DNA from: Bacteroidia bacterium | GTDB lineage: Bacteria; Bacteroidota; Bacteroidia; B-17B0; Aurantibacillaceae | Assembly (NCBI GenBank): GCA_026003255.1 | Contig: BPGX01000002.1 | Coordinates: 248,001 to 312,000, forward strand | Direction of reading: 5' to 3' | Length of the DNA: 64,000 nucleotides | The notes under the pieces: model-generated | Told to the model about the DNA's origin: nothing | The model's input: the letters and a program-made list of their open reading frames with translations, nothing else | Database searches by the model: none | Translations under genes and position numbers: made by a program | Shown here: positions 53,804-63,176 of the stretch, one piece after another | Layout: every line of letters begins with the position of its first letter | How positions within the stretch are numbered: the first letter of the stretch is position 1

Positions 53804-54619
53804 TTAAATTTGAAAAATATTTTTTAAGTATGGATTGCCAATTTTTTGCAAATCATCTTTATAAAATTCAATAAAATTTTCTAATTCTTTTTTGAAACGA
53901 TTAATGTTGAAGTTTTTTTCGTGATGTTTATCTACAAAAATATGACATAAAATACACAAGCATTGCAGGTTTTCCTCTGCATTATTGATTTTATTTCCAT
54001 CCTTATGATGAGTATGCCAGAATCTTCTATGAAATTCAGATTTTGGAGAGATACCACATGATTCACAGACATAATTCTTTTTTGCTCTAAATCTTTTACT
54101 GATTATTTCAAAACCACGTTCATAACCAAAAATATCCACCTCAACTTCGCACTTACTTCTCTCTTCAGGCTTTAGTTCATTAAAAAAATCTTCGGTAGTA
54201 TAAATTTCTGTATTTATCAATTTCTTCTGACAATACTTACATAATTTTAGTGAAACATTCTTATAAACTTCTTTTGTTGATAAATCGATAACATCATTAA
54301 TACTCGAATTAGAGAAAACATATCTCTCTTTAAATTTTCCCCGAATTATGAACTCTTCTATTTTTTGGCACTTAACTAGATGAAATCTAGGCAAACCAAA
54401 CCTTTGAACAAGGTATTCTTTAATAAACATATAACCTTTGTACTTTTTTCCTTCATATTCTAAATAAATTCCCAGATTCTCAAAAGAAATTTTACCATCT
54501 CTGAAAGCCTTTTCAAATTCTACATCTTTAATAACACGAAAACCGCTCACTCCCTCTAACCTTGGGAATCCCCACTCATCCATCTTTTTTGATAGCATTT
54601 CAAAATTATACAATTCCAT
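53804..54619 (-). CDS. zorE: HNH endonuclease, ZorE-like component of a type II Zorya system
   Basis: The 271-residue product has a zinc-type pair CKYC (127-130) and an HNH domain at about 185-235. The HNH domain consists of CESC, the HTHHKDGNKINN core, then NLQCLCILCH and DKHH. It is the third gene after ZorA- and ZorB-like genes, and its ATG overlaps the zorB stop (TAATG). Type II Zorya systems are defined by ZorA, ZorB and the HNH protein ZorE, which is thought to cut or nick invading DNA once the membrane complex senses phage. The naming rests on gene order and domain content. Confidence 0.8.
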   Translation of the reverse strand: MELYNFEMLSKKMDEWGFPRLEGVSGFRVIKDVEFEKAFRDGKISFENLGIYLEYEGKKYKGYMFIKEYLVQRFGLPRFHLVKCQKIEEFIIRGKFKERYVFSNSSINDVIDLSTKEVYKNVSLKLCKYCQKKLINTEIYTTEDFFNELKPEERSKCEVEVDIFGYERGFEIISKRFRAKKNYVCESCGISPKSEFHRRFWHTHHKDGNKINNAEENLQCLCILCHIFVDKHHEKNFNINRFKKELENFIEFYKDDLQKIGNPYLKNIFQI

Positions 54620-55365
54620 TATTTCTCCTTTTCCTCCTCTATTTTTTTCAAAATATCATTCACTAACCTTTCACTTGAAGTTATAATTCTAAATTCCACT
54701 CTTCTTGAAAAGCTATTGTTAATAGGTTTCCCTGATAAGGCACTCAAACCTTTATCATCATCAAGTGTTCGTCCATACCCTAATCCATTTGATGTTAACC
54801 AAAATTGTAATTTTAATTTCTTCTCTTTTGGTAAATGTTTAAAATAATTCATTTTTCTAAAATATTTGAGAACCTCTGTAGATCTGAGTTGTGATAAAAT
54901 TATATTTCCAATGTAAGGATCTTCATCATATTTATGTATTGGAACAGTATCAGTGTGGCCCTCTATCCTTACCTCTACGATTTTATCCTTATACTTATCT
55001 TGTAATAAAATATCAAAGTACCTTGGTAGAAACTCATCTAAAATTTTTTCAAACTTCGGCCTAATTCTCGTTTCACCAGATTCAAAAAGAACATCTGGAT
55101 TGGTAAACTTGATAGATAAATCTTTGTCAAGTTCAATGTCCCATTCTTTGAAATCATCTTTAAATTCATTTTGCAATTCAGCATATAATGAATCTTTTGT
55201 AGCTTTAAACTCCTCAAAAATTAAATCTCTTTGTTTTTGCTTCTTTTGAACTTCTAGTATGTAAGAGATAGAAATAAACATAAATATAACCATCAAACCG
55301 GTCATTATATCTGAAAATGAAATCCAATAGTTTTCTGAAACTCGGCTTATGTTTTTTAATTTCAT
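54619..55365 (-). CDS. zorB: ZorB-like OmpA/MotB-domain protein
   Basis: The 248-residue product has a short N-terminus, one membrane helix (about 16-37) carrying Asp19 in FSDIMTGLMVIFMF, a coiled linker, and a peptidoglycan-binding OmpA/MotB domain (IEGHTDTVPIHKYDEDP, SQLRSTEVLKYF, NNSFSRRVEFRI). The membrane Asp fits the proton/ion-conducting residue of MotB/ZorB proteins. It forms the stator-like Zorya complex with ZorA, encoded 5 bases upstream. Confidence 0.88.
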   Translation of the reverse strand: MKLKNISRVSENYWISFSDIMTGLMVIFMFISISYILEVQKKQKQRDLIFEEFKATKDSLYAELQNEFKDDFKEWDIELDKDLSIKFTNPDVLFESGETRIRPKFEKILDEFLPRYFDILLQDKYKDKIVEVRIEGHTDTVPIHKYDEDPYIGNIILSQLRSTEVLKYFRKMNYFKHLPKEKKLKLQFWLTSNGLGYGRTLDDDKGLSALSGKPINNSFSRRVEFRIITSSERLVNDILKKIEEEKEK

Positions 55366-55370
55366 TTACA

Positions 55371-56816
55371 CTACTTTTTATAGTTAGAAATAATTCTCTG
55401 AATTAGCAAATCTAGATTCTGCAAGGTATTATTCAATCGCTCATAAAATTCAGCATTAATGTTTTCAAGATCTTCTGCTATCATTTTACTTGCTTTTTCA
55501 ATAATAGCAACACCTTCATTTAATTGCTTTCTTGTGTTTGACCAAAAAACCTCATTGTAATCCTTTATTTTTTCTACTTCTTCTAATTTTTTTATTAAAA
55601 CAGCCACCCCTTCTGTGAAATTCATCTGATTCTTGACCCAATTATTCAATTTATTTGTTGTTTCATCAAATGCCTCTGTATTCTTTTTAATCATTTCTAT
55701 TGTATCCCCCAGTTTTCTTACAATTTCTTTAAACTTAGTATCTTCGATCATGACATAATGTAATTCATTAATTAATTTCGCTAAAATACCATTTTGATTG
55801 GTGAGTTGCTCAGTATACGATATTATTTCTTTGATTGATTGTGCAGCGATTTCAAATTCATTTGAAACCTTGATAAACTGATTGGTTAAACTCTGTATCA
55901 TCTCTTTATTTTCTTTTTGCCATTCATTCATTTGTCGCACACTATTATTAAGCTCTTGAAAATTTTCCTGCACAAGTTTATTGACTAAAGCTGACATGTG
56001 TTTGCTAAATTCATCTGTAGTTTTCTCCATAATTTTTACAAGTGCTTCTGTGCTATTTTTGGCAAGAATATCTGAAAACTCTTCAAATTTTTTACTAATT
56101 AATTCCTTATTAGAATTTACCATTTCCTTAATCTCCTCAAACTTTTTTATTGATTGATTCTGATTCTCCCTACTATCTTTGAAATATTCATTTAGATCAA
56201 CTCTTAATTTTTGAAGCTGAGTCAATAAACTTGTATCTTCATCACCCCCAATGGATTGTCGAATATATGAAATGGTTAAATTTAATTTGTTGTTTGTTTT
56301 TTCAATTTCTATCATTTGGTCTCTTAATTTAACTATCTGTGTGGAAATACTATCATCGTTATCACTAACAAGTAGTCGTTTTAATTCATTAAAATTAAAT
56401 TTGATTTGATCTTTCAAATCGTTTATTGTTACAACTATCTCTCTCAATGCCGATAGCTCATCAGTTGGCTCTTCAGACAACCTTGATTCAAGTTCCTTCA
56501 GACCCCACTTTATAAAAATGCTTGACAAAAAAGATAATATAATCCCAACAATTGATGTTAAGAAAGATGTTTTTAGTCCCTCTAATAAAGTAGGAATGCT
56601 GGAGTTTATATTTTTAACATCAAAATCTATAAGTCCCCAAAAAATTCCTATAAACGTCCCCAATAATCCAATAATAGTGAAACCTGATGGTATAATTTCG
56701 TATAAATGTAAATTTATCTCTTTTATATCTTTGCTCCAAAGTTTCCTTATTTGATAAAAAGAATATAAAAACCAACTAACAAAAATTAAAAAAATTATTG
56801 CATTAATTTTGTTCAT
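55371..56816 (-). CDS. zorA: ZorA-like MotA/ExbB-type channel protein with coiled-coil tail
   Basis: From MNKINAIIFLIFVSWFLYSF the 481-residue product has three membrane segments: residues 3-22, a second with IIPSGFTIIGLLGTFIGIFW and a third around LKTSFLTSIVGIILSFLSSI. A long predicted coiled coil follows from about 120 to the end. This is the ZorA layout: a MotA-like channel with a long cytoplasmic tail that carries the signal. The tail is shorter than in the E. coli protein of about 730 residues, as expected for type II. It is the first gene of the three-gene unit. Confidence 0.88.
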   Translation of the reverse strand: MNKINAIIFLIFVSWFLYSFYQIRKLWSKDIKEINLHLYEIIPSGFTIIGLLGTFIGIFWGLIDFDVKNINSSIPTLLEGLKTSFLTSIVGIILSFLSSIFIKWGLKELESRLSEEPTDELSALREIVVTINDLKDQIKFNFNELKRLLVSDNDDSISTQIVKLRDQMIEIEKTNNKLNLTISYIRQSIGGDEDTSLLTQLQKLRVDLNEYFKDSRENQNQSIKKFEEIKEMVNSNKELISKKFEEFSDILAKNSTEALVKIMEKTTDEFSKHMSALVNKLVQENFQELNNSVRQMNEWQKENKEMIQSLTNQFIKVSNEFEIAAQSIKEIISYTEQLTNQNGILAKLINELHYVMIEDTKFKEIVRKLGDTIEMIKKNTEAFDETTNKLNNWVKNQMNFTEGVAVLIKKLEEVEKIKDYNEVFWSNTRKQLNEGVAIIEKASKMIAEDLENINAEFYERLNNTLQNLDLLIQRIISNYKK

Positions 56817-56904
56817 ATACCTCAAATAGAAGACGCAATTTTAGTCAAAAATTCTCGTAGATTCAATTTACATTTTACACTTTATTACAACAAAACATCA
56901 TTCA

Positions 56905-57058
56905 CCCTTCCAAAATTTGGAAGGGCAAAGGGGGGAAATGTGAAATAAGTATACTCTCTTATCCTTTGCCAGAAAATTTTCCTCTATGAAAAACTTATAC
57001 AATTAGCACCAACTCTCATTTTTTCAATAAGTGTCAAACCTTCCACATGTGGAAGGTT
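56905..57058. repeat. Two related palindromes upstream of the Zorya operon
   Basis: Bases 56905-56925 form CCCTTCCAAA and TTTGGAAGGG around one A. Bases 57037-57058 form the perfect 22-base palindrome AACCTTCCACA with TGTGGAAGGTT. Both share CCTTCCA/TGGAAGG arms. They fill the 286-base gap between the pruA stop and zorA start, which otherwise shows nothing recognisable. They could be terminators, protein-binding sites or members of a dispersed repeat family. Confidence 0.6.
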
Positions 57059-57102
57059 GAATCTGCAAACTTTAAACTCAATAAAACAAATCTAAAAATT
57101 AA

Positions 57103-58728
57103 TCACCCCAAAAACGGATACCTATAATCTGTAGGAGGAACAAAGGTTTCTTTAATGGTTTGCGGACTTACCCATCTCAGCAAGTTGAGTTTTGAACCGG
57201 CTTTATCATTTGTTCCGGATTGTCTGGCACCGCCAAATGGTTGCTGACCCACTACTGCCCCTGTTGGCTTGTCATTAATATAGAAATTACCCGCACTGTT
57301 GATTAACTTCTTACATGCTAAATCAATTGCATATCTATCATTCGCCATAATAGATCCAGTCAAAGCATATACACCTGTTTTATCCACAATCTCCAACATT
57401 TCCTCGTATTCATTATCCTCATAAACATACACAGATAATATTGGTCCAAACAATTCATTACACATAGTATAATAGGTTGGATTGAAACATTGAATCACTG
57501 TGGGCTGAATAAAATAACCTACCGACTTATCATAATTTCCTCCCATAATAATTTTCACATCATTGGATTTCTTGGCATTTTCAATGTGTTGAGCAAGTTT
57601 GTTGAAACTATCTTCATTTATCACGGCATTGATGAAATTCGAAAAATCTTCTACCCCACCCATCTTCATGGATGTTAAATCTTCTTCCAGATATTGTCTT
57701 ACTTGATTCCAGATGCTTTTTGGAATATAGGCACGAGAAGCCGCAGAACATTTTTGTCCCTGATATTCAAACGCTCCTCTGCTTAATGCTACTGCTACTT
57801 CCTTTGGATTGGCTGATGAATGTGCAATCACAAAATCCTTTCCGCCTGTTTCCCCTACAATTCTAGGATAAGAACGATAGTTATGAATATTTTCACCTAT
57901 TTTTTTCCAGATATTTTGAAATACTTCGGTAGAACCCGTAAAGTGAATTCCTGCAAAGTAATAATGTGAAAAAATAACTTCTGCAGCTTCAGGACCGCTT
58001 GGATAAATTAAATTAATTACACCATCCGGTAATCCAGCTTCTTTGAGTATTTCCATAATTACATGAGCGCTGTATACCTGATCATTACTTGGCTTCCAGA
58101 CAACTACATTGCCCATCATAGCTACGCTTGTAGGCAAATTTCCTGCGATAGCCGTAAAATTAAACGGCGTTAATGCATATACAAATCCTTCCAACGGTCT
58201 CCATATCATTCTGTTCCACATGCCGGGAGCGGAATTGGGCTGTTCATGATAAATTTCAGACATGTAATAAACATTAAATCGAAGAAAATCAATCAACTCA
58301 CACGCGCTATCAATTTCTGCCTGAAATGGATTTTTACTTTGACCCAGCATGGTCGCCGCGTTAATCTTATAACGATACTTATTAGCAATTAAATCTGCTG
58401 CTTTCAGGAAAATAGATGATCTTTGTTCCCATGATAATGCCTCCCATGTTGGCTTTGCTGCTAATGCCGCATCAATGGCTTGAACAATATGTTCTTTGCT
58501 ACTTTTATGAAAGTATCCAAGGGTGTGTTGATGGTCGTGTGGTGGTGCTATGCGAATTTTGTTTCCACTTCGTACTTCCTTACTTCCAATGTACATTGGT
58601 ATATCCACTTCTTTGCTACGCCATTCTGCAATGGCTTCCTGAAGTTTTTTTCTTTCTTCAGTATTAGGGGCGTATTGTTTTACTGGTTCGTTTTGCGGTG
58701 TTGGAACTTTAAAAAATCCATTATTCAT
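57103..58728 (-). CDS. pruA: L-glutamate gamma-semialdehyde (1-pyrroline-5-carboxylate) dehydrogenase
   Basis: The product has 541 residues from MNNGFFKVPTPQNEPVKQYA. This is the typical N-terminus of the group 1 PruA type. The catalytic Cys is in EYQGQKCSAASRAYIP and the general-base Glu in VGETGGKDFVIAHSS. It performs the last step of proline degradation to glutamate. The start seven codons downstream of the longest frame fits homologues and the promoter. Confidence 0.92.
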   Translation of the reverse strand: MNNGFFKVPTPQNEPVKQYAPNTEERKKLQEAIAEWRSKEVDIPMYIGSKEVRSGNKIRIAPPHDHQHTLGYFHKSSKEHIVQAIDAALAAKPTWEALSWEQRSSIFLKAADLIANKYRYKINAATMLGQSKNPFQAEIDSACELIDFLRFNVYYMSEIYHEQPNSAPGMWNRMIWRPLEGFVYALTPFNFTAIAGNLPTSVAMMGNVVVWKPSNDQVYSAHVIMEILKEAGLPDGVINLIYPSGPEAAEVIFSHYYFAGIHFTGSTEVFQNIWKKIGENIHNYRSYPRIVGETGGKDFVIAHSSANPKEVAVALSRGAFEYQGQKCSAASRAYIPKSIWNQVRQYLEEDLTSMKMGGVEDFSNFINAVINEDSFNKLAQHIENAKKSNDVKIIMGGNYDKSVGYFIQPTVIQCFNPTYYTMCNELFGPILSVYVYEDNEYEEMLEIVDKTGVYALTGSIMANDRYAIDLACKKLINSAGNFYINDKPTGAVVGQQPFGGARQSGTNDKAGSKLNLLRWVSPQTIKETFVPPTDYRYPFLG

Positions 58729-58746
58729 AGCACTAATGTTTTGCAG

Positions 58747-58779
58747 CAAAAGTAAAGAATAAATTAAACTATCAACAAA
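58747..58779 (-). promoter_or_regulatory. Candidate promoter of pruA
   Basis: On the minus strand TACTTTTG (58747-58754) matches TAnnTTTG. TTTGTTG (58773-58779) lies 18 bases upstream as the -33 element. The -7 box is 18 bases before the pruA ATG. Confidence 0.55.
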
Positions 58780-58887
58780 GATATTTTTAGAAAACTATTA
58801 GACAATCCTTAACTACTACTTAAAATTAAAAGTATCATAAGCATGTTCGCCTTCATCTGATAAAAGATAAAATATCTAAAAAGCACT

Positions 58888-60183
58888 TTATTTAGAATTC
58901 ATCAACTCTTCAATTTCCTCAGCTTCTATTGGAATATTTTGCATTAAATTAATCTGACCATTTTGAGTAATTAATATATTATTTTCAAGACGAATGCCTA
59001 AATTTTCTTCAGGAATATAGATACCGGGCTCGCAAGTAAAAACCATACCCGCTTGCATCGGTTCATAAAAGAATCCAACATCATGAACATCTAAACCCAA
59101 AAAGTGCGAAGTCCCATGCATAAAATATTTTTTGTAAGCAGGTTTTTCAGGTGTTTGATTTTGTACATCTTCTTTTGTCAAAAGTTTTAATTTTAATAAT
59201 TCTTCTGTCATCATTTTACCCACTTCGGCATTGTATTTTTCAAAAGTCATTCCGGGACGCAATAATTTCGTAGCTTCATTTAAGACAAATAATACACTGT
59301 TATAAACTTCCTTTTGTCTTTTAGTAAACTTTCCATTAACGGGTATACAACGGGTCATATCGCTGTTGTAATTTGCATACTCAGCTGCTGCATCAATTAG
59401 TATCACCTCTCCATCCATGCACTGTTTATTGTTTTCAATATAGTGCAACACACAAGCGTTTTTTCCGGAAGCAATGATAGGTGTGTATGCAAATCCTTTA
59501 CTGCGATTGATAAGCATTTCGTGAATCATCTCGGCTTCAATTTCATATTCCCATACTCCGGGTTTTACAAATTTCAAGACCCTGCGAAATGCCTTTTCAG
59601 TGATATTGCAGGCCTGTTGAATTAAATCAATCTCCAGAGAATGTTTAATGGATCTTAATTTATAAAGTATAGGAGCACTTCTTTCATATTTATGCAAAGG
59701 ATATTGTTGCATAATTTTTTTGTTCCAACGATCCTGTGCGGTTTCTGTTTCAATGTACTTACGAAGATGTTCATTGCTATTCAAATACACATATTCTGCC
59801 TGATACATGATCATTTTAAGAACTTGTTCAAACTGATGTGTCCAATATACGGTTTGAATGCCGCTGATTTCAGTCGCTTGTTGTTTGGATAATTTTTCAC
59901 CTTCCCATATAGCAATCGTTTCATTCTTTTCTCTTATGAAAAGAACTTCTTTATGTTTATTATCTTTAGCATCAGGGAAAATCACCAAAATAGTTTCTTC
60001 CTGATCTATACCGGATAGATAAAACAAATCAGAATTTTGCTTAAATCCCATAGCACCATCGGCATTGGTTGGCATTATATCATTACTAAAAAAAATAGCA
60101 ATAGACCCCGGCTTTAAATTTTGTTTGAAATTGTTTCTATTTTGAATAAAAAGTATAGATGGAATTGGAGAATAACGTGGCAT
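58888..60183 (-). CDS. pepP: Xaa-Pro aminopeptidase
   Basis: The 431-residue creatinase/aminopeptidase P fold protein has all five metal ligands visible: two Asp in LIDAAAEYANYNSDMTR, His in HGTSHFLGLDVHD and two Glu in CEPGIYIPEENLGIRLEN. The N-terminal domain has GAMGFKQNSDLFYLSGIDQE. It removes an N-terminal residue before proline. It appears monocistronic. Confidence 0.93.
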   Translation of the reverse strand: MPRYSPIPSILFIQNRNNFKQNLKPGSIAIFFSNDIMPTNADGAMGFKQNSDLFYLSGIDQEETILVIFPDAKDNKHKEVLFIREKNETIAIWEGEKLSKQQATEISGIQTVYWTHQFEQVLKMIMYQAEYVYLNSNEHLRKYIETETAQDRWNKKIMQQYPLHKYERSAPILYKLRSIKHSLEIDLIQQACNITEKAFRRVLKFVKPGVWEYEIEAEMIHEMLINRSKGFAYTPIIASGKNACVLHYIENNKQCMDGEVILIDAAAEYANYNSDMTRCIPVNGKFTKRQKEVYNSVLFVLNEATKLLRPGMTFEKYNAEVGKMMTEELLKLKLLTKEDVQNQTPEKPAYKKYFMHGTSHFLGLDVHDVGFFYEPMQAGMVFTCEPGIYIPEENLGIRLENNILITQNGQINLMQNIPIEAEEIEELMNSK

Positions 60184-60281
60184 AATCGTAAATTTTTGTG
60201 CTTGAAAAATACCGAATAGATTTTAAAATATGTCAAATTATTTCTTATAAATCTTTTTAAAATAATACTAAAGAAATAGAA

Positions 60282-60324
60282 CACAGATTACACAGATTAA
60301 TTTAATATGGATTTTCACAGATTA
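60282..60324. repeat. Short direct repeat CACAGATTA
   Basis: Three exact copies of CACAGATTA lie at 60282-60290, 60291-60299 and 60316-60324, in the 211-base gap between nrdJ and pepP. Similar cacagatt-rich tracts are common in intergenic DNA of this phylum. No function is evident. Confidence 0.5.
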
Positions 60325-60394
60325 TCTTCTTCAGATTTTTTGATTCGCTGATGTTATCTAAATGAATTTTTGAAACTTTACAAATCAAATAATT

Positions 60395-63010
60395 TTATCC
60401 ACATTTAGTATTTCCGCAGCTCTTGCATTTTAAGCAACCTTCTTCATATACAAGTCCTTCCGGGTCCCCACAAGAAGGACACACTTTATCGGCTTTTGTT
60501 CCATCAGGGATAAACTTTTTCAATGCTCTTGCTACACCGTATTTCCAACTATTAATGTTGTCATCATAAAAGTTCAAGGACTCTACTAACTCAACAACTT
60601 GTGGGAGTGGCATGCCCTGTCTGAGTATTCCTGAAATCAGTTTGGCATAATTCCAGTATTCTTTGTCAAACGAGCGAGAGAGACCTTCAATGGTAACTTT
60701 ATAGCCATCTTTATCATTATATTGAAAATCGTAACGTTTTGTACCATCTTCGTTTGTTACTTTAATTACCCAACCTTTCGTAACATAATTAGGCAAACTA
60801 AATGCATCTTCTGCTTTTCCCGTAAATATCTCATAAGGTTTATTGTTCAGAATGCCTACCACAGCAATCCATTTTTCATTTTTATTTTGAAATCTTACCA
60901 CTTCTGCTTCCAGAGATTTAGGTCTTTTGGGAGAAATGTTTGTTTCTTTTTTCTTTGAATCGTCTGCTGATACAAGAACACCCGTTCTGGAACCATCTCT
61001 ATACACGGTAATGCCTTTTAATCCCATCTTCCATGATTGAAGATAAATTTCCCCGACCTTATCAACAGAAACATCGGAAGGTAAATTAATTGTAGAACTA
61101 ATACTATGAGTAGTGTATTTTTGCACAACTGCCTGAAGTTGAACACGTTTTATCCAATCAATTTCAGGGGCAGTAGAACCATAGTAAGGTGATTTGGTGA
61201 TATCTTTTTCACCGGTAATTTCCATCCACAATTTTAATTTCGGATGATATACATCAAATTCTTGCCAGGCATCTCCTAAAGAGTCAACAAAATCGATGCG
61301 AGCATTTTTATCGGATGGATTAACTTTTTTTCTGCGCTTATAGCTTAATAAAAACACAGGTTCTATTCCAGATGAAGTTTGGGTAAGAATGCTCAATGTT
61401 CCGGTCGGTGCTACTGTGCTGATGGAAATGTTTCTCCTTCCCACTTTCATCATTCTTTCTACAACATCAGGAGATTCCTTTTTCATCATTTGGATAAATT
61501 CAGATTGTTCTTCGTACTTTGTATCAAATGCTTCAAATTTTCCTCTTTCAACAGCCATATCAATACTACTTTCAAACTCATTGCGCAATTTAGTTCGCAT
61601 GATTTTGTCTACTGTAGCTAATGCTTCATCGCTATCAAATTTTAAATTCAATGCGGCCAAACAGTCGGCCAATCCTGTAAATCCAAGCCCTGTTCTTCTT
61701 CCTTTTTTACCTGTTTCATACAATAACTTCCATGTGCGGATTTCTACATCTTTGATAAAATCAGGTTCTGGGTCGGATTCTACTTTTTTCAAAATTCGTT
61801 CAATCGATTCTAATTCAAGATCAACTAAATCGTCCATTAGTCGTTGGGCATAATATACAACTTGTTCAAACTTTTTGTAATTGAAAGATGCCTGTTTTGT
61901 AAAAGGATTTTCAACAAATGAAAACAAGTTGAGAGCCATTAAACGACAGCTATCTCCTCCCTGCATAGCAATTTCACTACAAGGATTAGTAGAGATATTT
62001 TTAAATCCGGGATAAACAGAAGAAGTAGAATAATAATGTTGTCTGTCCCAGAAAATTAAGCCGGGTTCTGCAGTATTGTGTGCACATTTAATAATAGTAT
62101 TCCAGAGTTCACGTGCTTTAATGGTTTTTGTAAATTTAGGATTAGGTGCGTCAATCGGCCAGCGTAAGGTAAATTCTTTATCTTCTTCAACTGCCTTCAT
62201 AAATTCATCGGATAATCTTACAGACACATTTGCACCAGTCACTTTCTTCAAATCTTGTTTAATCGTAACAAATTCAAATATATCGGGATGTGCTACGTCC
62301 ATTGTAATCATGAGCGCTCCTCTTCTGCCGTTTTGAGCCACTTCTCGAGTAGTATAAGAAAAACGTTCCATAAAGGAAACAGCACCAGAAGTTGTGCCTG
62401 CTGCATTTGATACCGGTGCGTTAGCAGGTCTTAAACTACTAATGTCAATACCTACGCCACATCTTCTTTTGAACAACTGTGCTAATTGTTGGTCAGTATA
62501 AAATATACCTCCATAAGAGTCGTAAATTTCAGGTAATACCACACAGTTTGATAACGATGCTATCATAAAAGGATTGCCTAACGCAGACATTACCGAACCT
62601 TGTGGCACCACGTATTTAAAGTTTTTGAATAACTCATATATGTATTGTTCATCATCTATGATGTTTTGAACTAATTTATATTTTTCACTAATGGTTTTAT
62701 TCACCTGTTTGTATTTTCTTTCAATTCTGGCAAATTCCTTTGCCATTCTTTTGTGCATATCATCTGGCGTCAATTCGTAATACAAACCTTTTGAATCTTT
62801 CAGACAATATTTACTAATCCATGTATTGGTGGCTAATTCATCTCCTCCAAAATATTCTAAAGTATTATTAAAAACATCAGAATAGGAGTATGGTTTAGAA
62901 TAATTTTTAGTTGCGCCATTTTCCACATTCATCGGACTTTCCGAAGGTTTTACCGTTTTTTTTCTTTTAAGCACTTTATTTTCCATTTTATTATCTGTTG
63001 TTGTTTCCAT
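60395..63010 (-). CDS. nrdJ: Adenosylcobalamin-dependent ribonucleotide reductase
   Basis: The 871-residue class II enzyme has SNCVVLPEI (substrate-site Cys), NPCSEIAMQGGDSCRLMALN (active-site region with the radical and redox Cys) and PTGTLSILTQTSSGIEPVF. A C-terminal Cys-rich tail (CPSCGDPEGLVYEEGCLKCK, then CG) probably relays electrons and/or binds zinc. It reduces ribonucleotides without oxygen or NrdB, so it depends on vitamin B12. I see no cobalamin riboswitch in the 166 bases upstream. A perfect DnaA-box consensus lies there at 63080-63088. Confidence 0.93.
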   Translation of the reverse strand: METTTDNKMENKVLKRKKTVKPSESPMNVENGATKNYSKPYSYSDVFNNTLEYFGGDELATNTWISKYCLKDSKGLYYELTPDDMHKRMAKEFARIERKYKQVNKTISEKYKLVQNIIDDEQYIYELFKNFKYVVPQGSVMSALGNPFMIASLSNCVVLPEIYDSYGGIFYTDQQLAQLFKRRCGVGIDISSLRPANAPVSNAAGTTSGAVSFMERFSYTTREVAQNGRRGALMITMDVAHPDIFEFVTIKQDLKKVTGANVSVRLSDEFMKAVEEDKEFTLRWPIDAPNPKFTKTIKARELWNTIIKCAHNTAEPGLIFWDRQHYYSTSSVYPGFKNISTNPCSEIAMQGGDSCRLMALNLFSFVENPFTKQASFNYKKFEQVVYYAQRLMDDLVDLELESIERILKKVESDPEPDFIKDVEIRTWKLLYETGKKGRRTGLGFTGLADCLAALNLKFDSDEALATVDKIMRTKLRNEFESSIDMAVERGKFEAFDTKYEEQSEFIQMMKKESPDVVERMMKVGRRNISISTVAPTGTLSILTQTSSGIEPVFLLSYKRRKKVNPSDKNARIDFVDSLGDAWQEFDVYHPKLKLWMEITGEKDITKSPYYGSTAPEIDWIKRVQLQAVVQKYTTHSISSTINLPSDVSVDKVGEIYLQSWKMGLKGITVYRDGSRTGVLVSADDSKKKETNISPKRPKSLEAEVVRFQNKNEKWIAVVGILNNKPYEIFTGKAEDAFSLPNYVTKGWVIKVTNEDGTKRYDFQYNDKDGYKVTIEGLSRSFDKEYWNYAKLISGILRQGMPLPQVVELVESLNFYDDNINSWKYGVARALKKFIPDGTKADKVCPSCGDPEGLVYEEGCLKCKSCGNTKCG

Positions 63011-63176
63011 ACTAACACTATTTTTGTGAGTGCAAATTAAGGTGTAAAAATTTTTATTTTTGAATGTTTTGTAAATGATTTATCCACATTTTAAACTTAA
63101 TTTTAACAAGTTAATATCAATAAATACAATTAAAACTTTAAAGTACTTAAAAGGTTGATTTAAATCATTGATTCCT

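Noticed and set aside
60395..60403. TTATCCACA as a DnaA box at the nrdJ 3' end
   Set aside because: It covers the last codons and stop of nrdJ and is explained by the protein sequence. Only the copy at 63080-63088 is non-coding.
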